A DNA stretch of 64,000 bases. Origin: an uncultured Alphaproteobacteria bacterium (GTDB taxonomy: Bacteria > Pseudomonadota > Alphaproteobacteria > RF32 > CAG-239). The stretch is taken from NCBI GenBank assembly GCA_944392255.1, contig CALXVY010000001.1:88879-152878 (forward strand). The letters run 5' to 3'. The notes under the pieces are model-generated. The model ran no database searches and was not told where the DNA came from. It saw only the letters and a list, made by a program, of their open reading frames with translations. Positions 1-7,915 of this stretch are shown here, piece after piece; the stretch's first letter is position 1, and the number at the start of each line of letters is the position of its first letter. Position numbers and translations under genes: made by a program.

Positions 1-245
1 ACCACTTCATTAGAGAACTTATAGCGTAAAGGCTGCGGATATTCAGCAATAAGTTTAACATTGGATAAACCTGTTTCTTCTTTTAGTTCACGATAAGCAG
101 CTTGAAGCGGATTTTCGTTTGCTTCAATTCCCCCTTGAGGAAACTGCCAATTAAAGTCACAATTTTCCACTCTTTGGCAAGAGAGAACCTTTCCCTGCGT
201 ATTACAAAGAATAACAGCGGCATTTTTTCTGTATAAATCAACCAT
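1..245 (-). CDS. rppH: RNA pyrophosphohydrolase RppH, 3' end cut by window edge
   Basis: Only the N-terminal 81 residues are present; the C-terminus lies beyond the left edge. I translated it from the ATG at 243-245. It has a complete Nudix box: a Gly, then Glu after five residues, seven residues, then RELKEETGL, preceded by the NWQFPQGG segment typical of RppH. This family removes pyrophosphate from the 5' end of mRNAs (also Ap4A-type hydrolysis), which starts RNase E decay. Its start codon overlaps the stop codon of the upstream deacetylase-like gene by one base (TAATG), so the two are probably translationally coupled. This neighbour order is common in Alphaproteobacteria. Confidence 0.9.
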   Translation of the reverse strand, partial: MVDLYRKNAAVILCNTQGKVLSCQRVENCDFNWQFPQGGIEANENPLQAAYRELKEETGLSNVKLIAEYPQPLRYKFSNEV

Positions 246-1408
246 TATTCAACCACCAAATTAGAGACAGGAACCAAGGCAAACGGTCGCTCAATAGAAG
301 TAATATTTTGTTCTTTCATTTCTTCATAAGAAAGTTGCGGAGAAAAAGTTTCAACCCAATTTTTAATAGCGGTAATAACAATGGGTTTAGGTGTCGCAAC
401 AATCAAAACTTGTCCTTTTTCACGGGCTGTTTGTTCAGCTTTCAGGAGCAAATTTCTAATATTTTCTTGAGTGAAATCATCGCTAATAACAATATCTGCT
501 TTCTTTCTTGGTAAATTTGGTACTTGAATATTATCAATTTCTTGGCCGGAGGTAGCATCAATAGCCAATAAGCCTCGTTGTTGCAATTCTTGCAAATAAT
601 TTGAGAGTTGATTTTTTGTTGTTTCATCCACCAAACCATCAACAATAATCATTCCGCCAATAGGAGCATTAACCGACAGCGCTTTATAAAAGCGATACAT
701 ATTTTCTTGAGGCGTTACGGTAATACCCATAGCTAAAGGACCATTATCTGCCTTAAGTACATTTTTAGAGGCCAACAACAAATCCATATAGGTTTCATGA
801 CCAAATTTTCGAGCATTCGAAATCATTTCCGATGCTTTAATTGTATAAGGAGAGAAAGAAAAAGAAACTTCAGACGGAAGAGCTTTATTCATAGATTCAA
901 AAGTCTTGGTATCAATTCCGGTATTTTTAAATATAACAGAAACTTTATAAAAGTTAGGAGCAATTTGAATCTGATGTCCATATTCTACCCAAGGTTTTTT
1001 GTTTTGGTTAGAAATTTTGGGTAAAGTAAAGTTATCTTTTTTCTCAATCAAATCGGGTATATTTTCTACCACATTCAAAGAATAATGATTGGAGGAATCT
1101 TTGAGTTTAGCAAGTAAAGGAGCTGCTTTTACAAAATCTTCAATTGTTTCTAACTTAACCGGTTCTTCAGATAAGAAAGAAGGCTTATTTTTAGAGGGCA
1201 ACTTTTGTTTTTTTTCAGGCAGAGTTAAAATATATTTAGGCGATTTATTTTTTTTCTCAAACATAATTCGCTCAATTTTTGTTCTAAACTCCGGCTCACT
1301 TTTTTTCTTAGCGAAAAAATAACCGGACATCGTAACCATAACCACAGCCATAAATATAAAAAAAGCTAATTTTGATTTTTTAGGATGTCCGCTCATTTTT
1401 TTCTCCAT
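245..1408 (-). CDS. Divergent polysaccharide deacetylase family protein (membrane-anchored)
   Basis: 387 residues. A basic start and one hydrophobic segment at about 13-33 indicate an N-terminal membrane anchor or uncleaved signal, followed by a low-complexity linker to about residue 110. The rest matches the divergent polysaccharide deacetylase family (YibQ type): a core ending in segments such as GGMIIVDGLVD, LLAIDATSG and GQVLIVATPKPIVI. These proteins are periplasmic and often sit beside ctpA and envC, where a role in peptidoglycan or envelope maintenance is inferred; the true substrate is unknown. The ATG directly abuts the ctpA stop (TAAATG) and its stop overlaps the rppH start, so it is inside a tight operon. 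Confidence 0.85.
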   Translation of the reverse strand: MEKKMSGHPKKSKLAFFIFMAVVMVTMSGYFFAKKKSEPEFRTKIERIMFEKKNKSPKYILTLPEKKQKLPSKNKPSFLSEEPVKLETIEDFVKAAPLLAKLKDSSNHYSLNVVENIPDLIEKKDNFTLPKISNQNKKPWVEYGHQIQIAPNFYKVSVIFKNTGIDTKTFESMNKALPSEVSFSFSPYTIKASEMISNARKFGHETYMDLLLASKNVLKADNGPLAMGITVTPQENMYRFYKALSVNAPIGGMIIVDGLVDETTKNQLSNYLQELQQRGLLAIDATSGQEIDNIQVPNLPRKKADIVISDDFTQENIRNLLLKAEQTAREKGQVLIVATPKPIVITAIKNWVETFSPQLSYEEMKEQNITSIERPFALVPVSNLVVE

Positions 1409-2710
1409 TTATTTTTGGTTTTCGACACCAGATTTATAAATGTTCAAAGCCTTGACTAAATCTACGGCACGAGATAGCTGATAGTCTTTTTTCAAAGAAT
1501 CATCTTTTTTAGAAGTTTTATTTTTTGTGATGGTTTGAGCATCATTTTTCAAAGCATTTCCAAATTCAGCTTCGCTAAAATTCATGCCTTTATCAATTTC
1601 TTCTACCTTAGCCGGTTTAACTTCCACATCAGGAACAATACCGGTAGCCTGAATCGAGCGTCCGGAAGGAGTATAATAACGAGCGGTTGTTAAACGCATT
1701 GCTCCATAGTTTCCAAGAGGAATAACCGTTTGTACTGAACCTTTTCCGAAGGTTTTTTCGCCCAAGATAATAGCGCGTTTATGGTCTTGCAAAGCGCCGG
1801 CAACAATTTCTGATGCAGAAGCAGAACCATCGTTAACCAAAACGACAATAGGTAAATCTTTGGCAATATCGCCTTCTGTTGCCGTATATTTAACTGTATC
1901 TTCAGGATTTTTAGAACGAGTAGAAACAATTTCGCCTTGATCTAAGAAGAGGTCAGAAACATTAACGGCTTGGTCGAGTAGACCACCTGGATTATTTCTC
2001 ACATCCAAGACAATACCGGCAGGCTCTCCTTTAAGTTCTTTTTTTATTTTTTTATAGTCTTTTTCAACCATTTTATCTGTATCTTCAGAAAAAGAAGTAA
2101 TACGAATATAAGCCACATCATCGGCTTTAATTTCAGATTTAACGGATTGAATTTTAATTTCTTCACGTTTTAAGGTGACATCAAACGGCTTTTCATTAGC
2201 GCGACGAATAGTCAACTTAACCTTTGTACCAATTTTTCCGCGCATTTTATCAACAGCATCATTAAGGCTCATACCGACAACCTGTTCACCGTCAATATGA
2301 GTAATATAATCTCCGGGTTTAAGTCCTGCTTTAGAAGCTGGAGTATCATCAATCGGAGAGACAACTTTAACCACACTGTTTTCCATGGTAACTTCAATTC
2401 CGAGTCCACCAAATTTACCTTTAGTTTGCTCATTCATATATTTAAAGCTTTGTTCGTCCAAATAGCTGGAATGCGGGTCAAGAGAAACAAGCATGCCGTT
2501 CAGAGCAGATTCGATAAGCTTTTTATCTGTCACATCTTCCACATAAGAAGTTTTAGTTCTCTCCAAAACTTCACCAAAGAGGTTAAGCATTTCATAAGTA
2601 TCAGCAGGATTCTCTTTATCTTCTTTGTCAGCGGCAAAAGCCGGAGAAAAGATTACTGCGGTCGAGATTAAAGAAGCTGTAAAAATTGACCATTTATTTT
2701 TCATATTCAA
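1409..2710 (-). CDS. ctpA: Carboxy-terminal processing protease CtpA (S41 family)
   Basis: 433 residues. A signal peptide with likely cleavage after SPAFA (residue 26) places it in the periplasm. A PDZ domain covers about 100-180 (GGLGIEV...GLKPGDYITHIDG) and an S41 peptidase core about 190-370. The catalytic Ser298 in GSASASEI and Lys323 in FGKGSVQ are 25 residues apart, the spacing of the Ser/Lys dyad in tail-specific proteases such as E. coli Prc, so it should be active. CtpA proteases trim periplasmic proteins and control peptidoglycan hydrolases. It lies directly downstream of the EnvC-like gene (10-bp gap), which fits a shared role in cell-wall turnover. Confidence 0.95.
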   Translation of the reverse strand: MNMKNKWSIFTASLISTAVIFSPAFAADKEDKENPADTYEMLNLFGEVLERTKTSYVEDVTDKKLIESALNGMLVSLDPHSSYLDEQSFKYMNEQTKGKFGGLGIEVTMENSVVKVVSPIDDTPASKAGLKPGDYITHIDGEQVVGMSLNDAVDKMRGKIGTKVKLTIRRANEKPFDVTLKREEIKIQSVKSEIKADDVAYIRITSFSEDTDKMVEKDYKKIKKELKGEPAGIVLDVRNNPGGLLDQAVNVSDLFLDQGEIVSTRSKNPEDTVKYTATEGDIAKDLPIVVLVNDGSASASEIVAGALQDHKRAIILGEKTFGKGSVQTVIPLGNYGAMRLTTARYYTPSGRSIQATGIVPDVEVKPAKVEEIDKGMNFSEAEFGNALKNDAQTITKNKTSKKDDSLKKDYQLSRAVDLVKALNIYKSGVENQK

Positions 2711-2720
2711 TTCCAGTCAT

Positions 2721-3983
2721 TTAGTTAGTATACCATGGCATCGGATCAATCGGCTGATTATTCCGACGCAATTCCACATAAAGTTTAGCATCGCGGCTAT
2801 CCGGCATTTGACCGATAGGCTCTCCGGCTAAGAGCAATTGACCGAGTTCGCAATCAATATCTTCCAAACCGGCAAGCAAAGTCAAATAACCAGAGCCGTG
2901 CTCAATAATAATCATATTTCCGTATCCGCGGAAAGGACCGGCAAAAATCACCGAGCCGTCAAACGGAGAAATAATCTGAGCCATATTGCGTGTTTTAATA
3001 GTAATTCCTTTACTAAGCACGCCTTTATTTATCTCTTCGCCAAACTGCGCAACAATTGAACCTCGAGCCGGTAGAGGCAATTTTCCTTTCGCTTTAACAA
3101 AAGCCTTACCGATATCTTTTATACTCTCAGAAGAATATTTAATCAAGTCAGCTCTTTGAGTTTGCTCAAGTTTTTTCTTTTCAGCCAATTTTCTTTCTTC
3201 TTCGGCACGAAGTTTTGCCAAACGTTTGCGTTCTTCGGCTTCTTTTTGAGCTTTAAGACGTCTTTCTTTTTCGAGTTTATTAAGAAGATCGCGCAAATCA
3301 TTGGCTTGAGACGCAAGTTTTTCCACTTTCTTTTTAGCCTGAGCTGTCTGAATTTCAATTTTGTTTCTGAGCTTAGACTTTTTCTGCACCAAAGCTTTCA
3401 TATTTTCATGTTCTTGTTCAAGCTGATGCTTTTGCGAAGTGATTTTAACAACTTGCTTTTCTATTTGGTTTTTCTTAAGTGTGATTTCAGCAAGTTTTTT
3501 ACGAATAGTCGCCGCATTATCTTCCAAATAAGGTACGGATTCCCTAAGCAAAATAGCGCTACGTATAGTTTCTACGGGAGTAAGAGGTTGTACAAAGAGA
3601 GCTTCGGTTGGTTTAAGAGCAAGATTTTGCAAAGCCGAAAGGGTTTTAATTAAGTGCACATCTTGAGAAATAAAACCTTGCTCGGCATCTTTAAGCTCTT
3701 GTTTTAATTTTTTTAGCTGATTTTCCATCGAAGAAATTTTATCTTCGTTGTTTTGAATTTTTTTAGCGGTTTTAATCATTTCAGAGCTAACCTCTGAGAG
3801 CTCTTGATTGATTTTTGATGCTTGTTCTTTCAGTTTTTGATGTTCTTTGTTTTGGAGCTCCACCTGTTTTTCCATGCGCTCCAATTCTTGTTTGGAAACT
3901 TTGGCGGCCATAGCATCAATGCTTGTGTTTGCCAAAGCAAACAACAAAGAAAATGCAAAAGTTATGACCGCCTTTGTTTTCAA
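2721..3983 (-). CDS. envC: EnvC-like murein hydrolase activator (coiled coil plus degenerate LytM/M23 domain)
   Basis: 420 residues with a signal peptide ending near SIDAMA. A long coiled coil rich in Lys, Glu and Gln covers about 30-280, and a C-terminal LytM/M23 fold covers about 305-415. The zinc ligands of active M23 peptidases are missing: the usual H-x-x-x-D is replaced in SKGITIKT, and the H-x-H motif reads YLTLLAGL instead of YxTxYAHL. This is the pattern of EnvC/NlpD factors, which activate AmiA/B-type amidases at the division septum rather than cut peptidoglycan themselves. The start is a TTG with AAGGA seven bases upstream; it lies 14 bp after gpmI. Confidence 0.88.
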   Translation of the reverse strand: MKTKAVITFAFSLLFALANTSIDAMAAKVSKQELERMEKQVELQNKEHQKLKEQASKINQELSEVSSEMIKTAKKIQNNEDKISSMENQLKKLKQELKDAEQGFISQDVHLIKTLSALQNLALKPTEALFVQPLTPVETIRSAILLRESVPYLEDNAATIRKKLAEITLKKNQIEKQVVKITSQKHQLEQEHENMKALVQKKSKLRNKIEIQTAQAKKKVEKLASQANDLRDLLNKLEKERRLKAQKEAEERKRLAKLRAEEERKLAEKKKLEQTQRADLIKYSSESIKDIGKAFVKAKGKLPLPARGSIVAQFGEEINKGVLSKGITIKTRNMAQIISPFDGSVIFAGPFRGYGNMIIIEHGSGYLTLLAGLEDIDCELGQLLLAGEPIGQMPDSRDAKLYVELRRNNQPIDPMPWYTN

Positions 3984-3997
3984 GATTTTTCCTTTAC

Positions 3998-5530
3998 TTA
4001 TTTTTCAATTAAAGAATTACCGTTCATTTCGGCCGGTTTTTCAATATTGAGAAGTTCAAGTAAGGTCGGAGCAATATCAGCGAGTTTACCGTCATGCAAG
4101 CCTTTAATCTGGGTTTGGCAGTTAACCAAAACACCTTGAACCTTGCCAACGGTATGAGCCGTATAGGGTGCACCGGTTTTTTCATCAACCATTTTTTCAA
4201 CGTTGCCGTGGTCTGCGGTAATAAAAAGTACCCCACCAACTTTTTTGATGGCATCAACCACTTTGCCCAAGCATTCATCAACAGCGGCAACAGCTTTGAG
4301 TGCAGCTTCCATAATACCGGTATGGCCGACCATATCACCATTGGCAAAGTTGCAGATAATAGTATCAAAGCGTTTATTTTCAATGGCATCAACCAATTTT
4401 TCAGTCACTTCATAAACACTCATTTCCGGTTTGAGGTCATAAGTGGCAACTTTCGGAGAAGGAACAAGGATTCTTTCTTCGCCTTTGAACTCGCGTTCTT
4501 CACCACCGTTAAAAAAGAAAGTAACGTGAGCATATTTTTCGGTTTCGGCAATGCGGAGTTGGGTCAAACCGTGGTTAGAAACAACTTCGCCAAAAATGTT
4601 GGTGAGTGCTTCCGGACCAAACATGGTTTTCATAAAGCGCTGGTGGTCAACGGAATACTCGGTCAAACCAACGTTAATAGAGGTTTGAATGGTTTTCTTA
4701 CGCGCAAAACCGGTGAAGTCTTTATCAGCCAAAGCATAAAGAATTTCACGAGCACGGTCGGCTCTAAAATTCATCATCAAAACGGCATCTCCGTCTTGCA
4801 TACCTTGATAATCACCGACAACGCAAGGAACAACGAACTCATCATTTACACCTGCGGCATAAGAAGCTTTGATAGCTTCATCGGAAGAGGCATATTTTTT
4901 ACCTTCGGCAAAAGCCATATTGTTGTAAGCAAGTTCAATTCTATCCCATCGTTTATCTCTGTCCATGGCATAGAAACGGCCTTCAATGGTAGCAAGTTTA
5001 ACATGAGCCATGTTAGCGATAGATTTTTCAAATTCTGCCACAAAATCAACGGCAGATTGCGGCGGTGTGTCGCGACCGTCTAAGAAAGCGTGAACATAGG
5101 TTGTAATACCATTGTCGTTCAAAACTTGGCAAGCGGCAACAATATGGTCTTGAGTGGAGTGAACACCACCGGGGCTCATCAAGCCCATCACATGACAAGC
5201 TTTGCCATTGGCTTTGAGTGTATTGATAAGTTCATTCAAAACCGGATTTTTGGCAAAAGAGCCATCTTTAATAGCTTGGTCAATGCGTGGTAAGTCTTGC
5301 ATAACAACGCGACCGGCACCCAAATTCATGTGTCCTACTTCAGAGTTTCCCATTTGACCATCAGGCAAACCAACGGAAAGACCGGAAGTTTCAACAAAAC
5401 AATGCGGGCAAGTTTTCAAAAGATTATGCCAATTAGGAGTAATGCCTTGTTCAATAGCATTATCTTTGGTAATTTTTTCACGATATCCCCATCCATCGAG
5501 GACGAGCAACATAACAGGTTTTTGTGTCAT
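3998..5530 (-). CDS. gpmI: 2,3-bisphosphoglycerate-independent phosphoglycerate mutase GpmI
   Basis: 510 residues, the usual length of the family. It interconverts 3- and 2-phosphoglycerate in glycolysis and gluconeogenesis in the cytoplasm, using two Mn ions and a phosphoserine intermediate. Visible motifs are VLDGWGYRE with the metal ligand Asp12, GNSEVGHMNLGAGR with the catalytic Ser63, the HAFLDGRDTPP segment, and ITADHGNVE near the C-terminus with further metal ligands. The ATG has AAGGA upstream. It heads the envC-ctpA-deacetylase-rppH run, a combination repeatedly seen in Alphaproteobacteria even though the enzyme is metabolic. Confidence 0.97.
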   Translation of the reverse strand: MTQKPVMLLVLDGWGYREKITKDNAIEQGITPNWHNLLKTCPHCFVETSGLSVGLPDGQMGNSEVGHMNLGAGRVVMQDLPRIDQAIKDGSFAKNPVLNELINTLKANGKACHVMGLMSPGGVHSTQDHIVAACQVLNDNGITTYVHAFLDGRDTPPQSAVDFVAEFEKSIANMAHVKLATIEGRFYAMDRDKRWDRIELAYNNMAFAEGKKYASSDEAIKASYAAGVNDEFVVPCVVGDYQGMQDGDAVLMMNFRADRAREILYALADKDFTGFARKKTIQTSINVGLTEYSVDHQRFMKTMFGPEALTNIFGEVVSNHGLTQLRIAETEKYAHVTFFFNGGEEREFKGEERILVPSPKVATYDLKPEMSVYEVTEKLVDAIENKRFDTIICNFANGDMVGHTGIMEAALKAVAAVDECLGKVVDAIKKVGGVLFITADHGNVEKMVDEKTGAPYTAHTVGKVQGVLVNCQTQIKGLHDGKLADIAPTLLELLNIEKPAEMNGNSLIEK

Positions 5531-5607
5531 TATTTTTCCTTTTACAAAATCAAATCAATCTTCTGCGTATTATATATAAATATTTTGAACAAAAAAGCAC
5601 TATTTTT

Positions 5608-5766
5608 TTATAATTTATAAAAGTTTTTTAAGACCGAAATTTTCATAGGGCTGCTTTGTAAAGAGTTCAGAGTTTCGGCTTGTTCTTCATCTTGCAGCAT
5701 ACCAAACAAAAAGATAATACCCAAGCAAAGAAAGATAATGACAAATAACATGAGAATTTTTTTCAT
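5608..5766 (-). CDS. Small single-pass membrane protein (52 aa), unknown
   Basis: A short open frame that begins 11 bp after the stop of the penicillin-binding protein gene. The ATG at 5764-5766 has AGGA about nine bases upstream. It encodes 52 residues: MKK, a strongly hydrophobic stretch at about 4-24 (ILMLFVIIFLCLGIIFLFGM), then an acidic, polar tail. This is the layout of a small inner-membrane protein with its tail on the far side. The close spacing suggests co-transcription with the penicillin-binding protein, so a link to cell-wall synthesis is possible but not shown. I do not recognise the family. Confidence 0.5.
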   Translation of the reverse strand: MKKILMLFVIIFLCLGIIFLFGMLQDEEQAETLNSLQSSPMKISVLKNFYKL

Positions 5767-5776
5767 AAACTCTGTC

Positions 5777-7579
5777 CTAATTTAGTTTAGCCGCTGTTAT
5801 CATGATTTTTTGCCAAATTTCGGCGGGCAAATTGGAGCCGGAAACATTTTTCATCGGAGAATTGTCGTCATTTCCGAGCCAAACCGCAGCAATCAGCTCA
5901 TCGGTAAAGCCCACAAACCAAGCATCGCGGTTGTCTTGGCTGGTACCGGTTTTTCCGGCAGCAAAACCTTTGATTCGCGCACGTTTTCCGGTGCCAGACG
6001 AGATGACTTCTTGCAACATATAAGTCAGTTGCTCCACATCACGTTTATCAAGAATTTGATTCTCATCATCAATGTTTCTCTGATAGAGTTGATATCCGTC
6101 TTTGGTATAAATTTCCTTAATGGCATATGGAATAACCGCATAACCGCCGTTAGCAAGCGTGGTATAAGCGGTGGCCATATCCATGACTTTCACTTCTGAG
6201 GTGCCAAGCGCAATTGCCGGAGAATTTTCAATTTCGGTGCTAATACCCATACGATGCGCATTTTTGATAATATCGCTGCGATTAAGCATTTCCGAAAGGT
6301 GAATGGTTGCAAGGTTGTAAGAATGAGCCAAAGCTTGCGTTAAGGTTACTTCACCGTGATATTTACGGTCGGCATTTTCGGGCTTCCATTTGCCGATAGA
6401 AAGCGGAGAGTCCATAATTTTATCTTCTGCCGAAAAGCCTTCTTGCAAAGCCGTGAGATAAACAAAAGTCTTAAAAGATGACCCCGGTTGGCGCAAAGCC
6501 TGTGTAGCACGGTTGAATTGACTTTTGGCATAATCCACACCGCCAACCATGGCCTTGATACCACCGCTCTTGTCCATAATTACAATCGCCCCTTGGTGCA
6601 CGTTACGAGAAGAGGCATATTTGTTGATGGTGCTTTCCAAAATGTCAGATGCCGCTTGCTGCAAGTCTTGGTCAAGCGTGGTTAAAACATAAATATCATT
6701 GGTGCGTTCGCCGATATAAGAGTTAACGTCATTATAAACCCAATCGGCAAAATGCATGGCATCTTTCACATTATATTTCTTTTCCGGACCGAGGCGCATT
6801 TTAAGTGCGTTGTCCGCTTGCATTTGCGTGATTTTGTCATTATCAACCATGTTGTTGAGAACCACTTTAGCACGCTCTATTGCTCTTTCTTCCGAGGCAA
6901 TCGGGTTATAGCGCGACGGTGCTTTGAGCATACCGGCAATTACGGCAGCTTCCTTGAGGTTAAGGTCGCGAGAAGATTTTTGAAAATATTTCTGGCTTGC
7001 TGCCTCAATACCGTAAGTGCCGGCCCCTAAATAAACGCGGTTCAGATAAAGTGCCAAAATTTGGTCTTTGGTAAATTTGGATTCGAGCCAAAAAGCAAGC
7101 AACAATTCTTGGGTTTTGCGCTTGATATTTTTGTTTGGTGTCAGGAATAAGTTTTTAGCCACTTGTTGCGTGATGGTGCTTCCGCCTTGTGCGTAACGTC
7201 CAAGAAACATATTGGTTAGCATGGCACGCGTGAAGGAAATGACATCAAAGCCAAAGTGCGAATAAAAACGCCTGTCTTCTGTGGAAAGAATAGCATCAAT
7301 CACGTAAGGAGGAAGCTCGTCAACGGTAATCACTTCCGAATAAACACTGCCGAAAGTGGTGACTTCATTGCCGTTTTCGGCAGCAATGGTTGTGGAAGGT
7401 TGGCGGGTGCGATTAACAGCTTCTTCAATATCCGGAAGAGTGATGATGCAATAGCCGATATAGAGTAGAAAAGTTATCACCAAGCCGGCAAAAATTTTTA
7501 ATTTAATATGCCGATTCTTAACCTTCTGTTTTGACTCTCTTTTTTTTCTTTTTGTTGTCTTTTTCTTAGCTTTTGCCAC
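5777..7579 (-). CDS. Class A penicillin-binding protein (bifunctional transglycosylase/transpeptidase)
   Basis: 600 residues, compact compared with E. coli PBP1a. The N-terminus is a Lys/Arg-rich cytoplasmic tail followed by one membrane segment (about 27-47). The glycosyltransferase 51 domain (about 75-235) shows STEDRRFYSHFG with catalytic Glu101, GGSTITQQVAKN and the LYLNRVYLG segment. The transpeptidase domain shows QPGSSFK (Ser367 and Lys370 of the S-x-x-K motif), HSYNLA as the S-x-N motif, and GKTGTSQ near residue 545. It polymerises lipid II into glycan strands and crosslinks them. The start is a GTG with AGGGGC upstream; no ATG lies in front of the basic tail. Confidence 0.95.
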   Translation of the reverse strand: MAKAKKKTTKRKKRESKQKVKNRHIKLKIFAGLVITFLLYIGYCIITLPDIEEAVNRTRQPSTTIAAENGNEVTTFGSVYSEVITVDELPPYVIDAILSTEDRRFYSHFGFDVISFTRAMLTNMFLGRYAQGGSTITQQVAKNLFLTPNKNIKRKTQELLLAFWLESKFTKDQILALYLNRVYLGAGTYGIEAASQKYFQKSSRDLNLKEAAVIAGMLKAPSRYNPIASEERAIERAKVVLNNMVDNDKITQMQADNALKMRLGPEKKYNVKDAMHFADWVYNDVNSYIGERTNDIYVLTTLDQDLQQAASDILESTINKYASSRNVHQGAIVIMDKSGGIKAMVGGVDYAKSQFNRATQALRQPGSSFKTFVYLTALQEGFSAEDKIMDSPLSIGKWKPENADRKYHGEVTLTQALAHSYNLATIHLSEMLNRSDIIKNAHRMGISTEIENSPAIALGTSEVKVMDMATAYTTLANGGYAVIPYAIKEIYTKDGYQLYQRNIDDENQILDKRDVEQLTYMLQEVISSGTGKRARIKGFAAGKTGTSQDNRDAWFVGFTDELIAAVWLGNDDNSPMKNVSGSNLPAEIWQKIMITAAKLN

Positions 7580-7680
7580 GATTCGCCCCTTTTTTATCCT
7601 TGCGTCGATTCTTAAAATATTTTAAAACTATATTCATAGATAACATAAAGTTTTAACATCAAAAGATTAAGGAACATTTT

Positions 7681-7881
7681 ATGACTGACATTTCTCTTAA
7701 AATTAATGAAGATTTGTTGCAAAAATTAGCAAAAATCGCTGAGAAAAGCGGTCAAAATGTAAATGAAGTTGCCATATCGGCACTTTCAGCTTATGTTGAA
7801 GATTATGAAGATGTTTATAAAACCGATTTATGCTCGGTAGATAATTTGGAACGCTCATTCTTTTTATCCATTGGTGAATAA
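7681..7881 (+). CDS. Ribbon-helix-helix (CopG/Arc-like) small protein, no partner seen
   Basis: 66 residues. The N-terminal 45 residues fit a ribbon-helix-helix fold: a strand (DISLKINEDLLQKL), a helix (LAKIAEKSG), a turn and a second helix (NVNEVAISALSAYVEDY). Such proteins are DNA-binding repressors or antitoxins. No toxin gene follows: polA starts 35 bp downstream, and the upstream neighbour is divergent. An AAGGA lies about 11 bases before the ATG. It may be a stand-alone regulator, possibly of itself or polA; the target is unknown. Its acidic C-terminal tail (about 46-66) is outside the fold and could bind a partner. Confidence 0.65.
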   Translation: MTDISLKINEDLLQKLAKIAEKSGQNVNEVAISALSAYVEDYEDVYKTDLCSVDNLERSFFLSIGE

Positions 7882-7915
7882 GTTTTAAATCCTACTGGCA
7901 CAAGCAGGAGGAAAA

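Noticed and set aside
4094..5083. Long open frame (329 codons) on the plus strand opposite gpmI
   Set aside because: It is fully inside gpmI, which has all family motifs; the antisense frame has no recognisable domain and arises from codon bias.
7681..7881. Toxin-antitoxin module
   Set aside because: The ribbon-helix-helix protein has no adjacent toxin gene; polA follows and the other neighbour is divergent.
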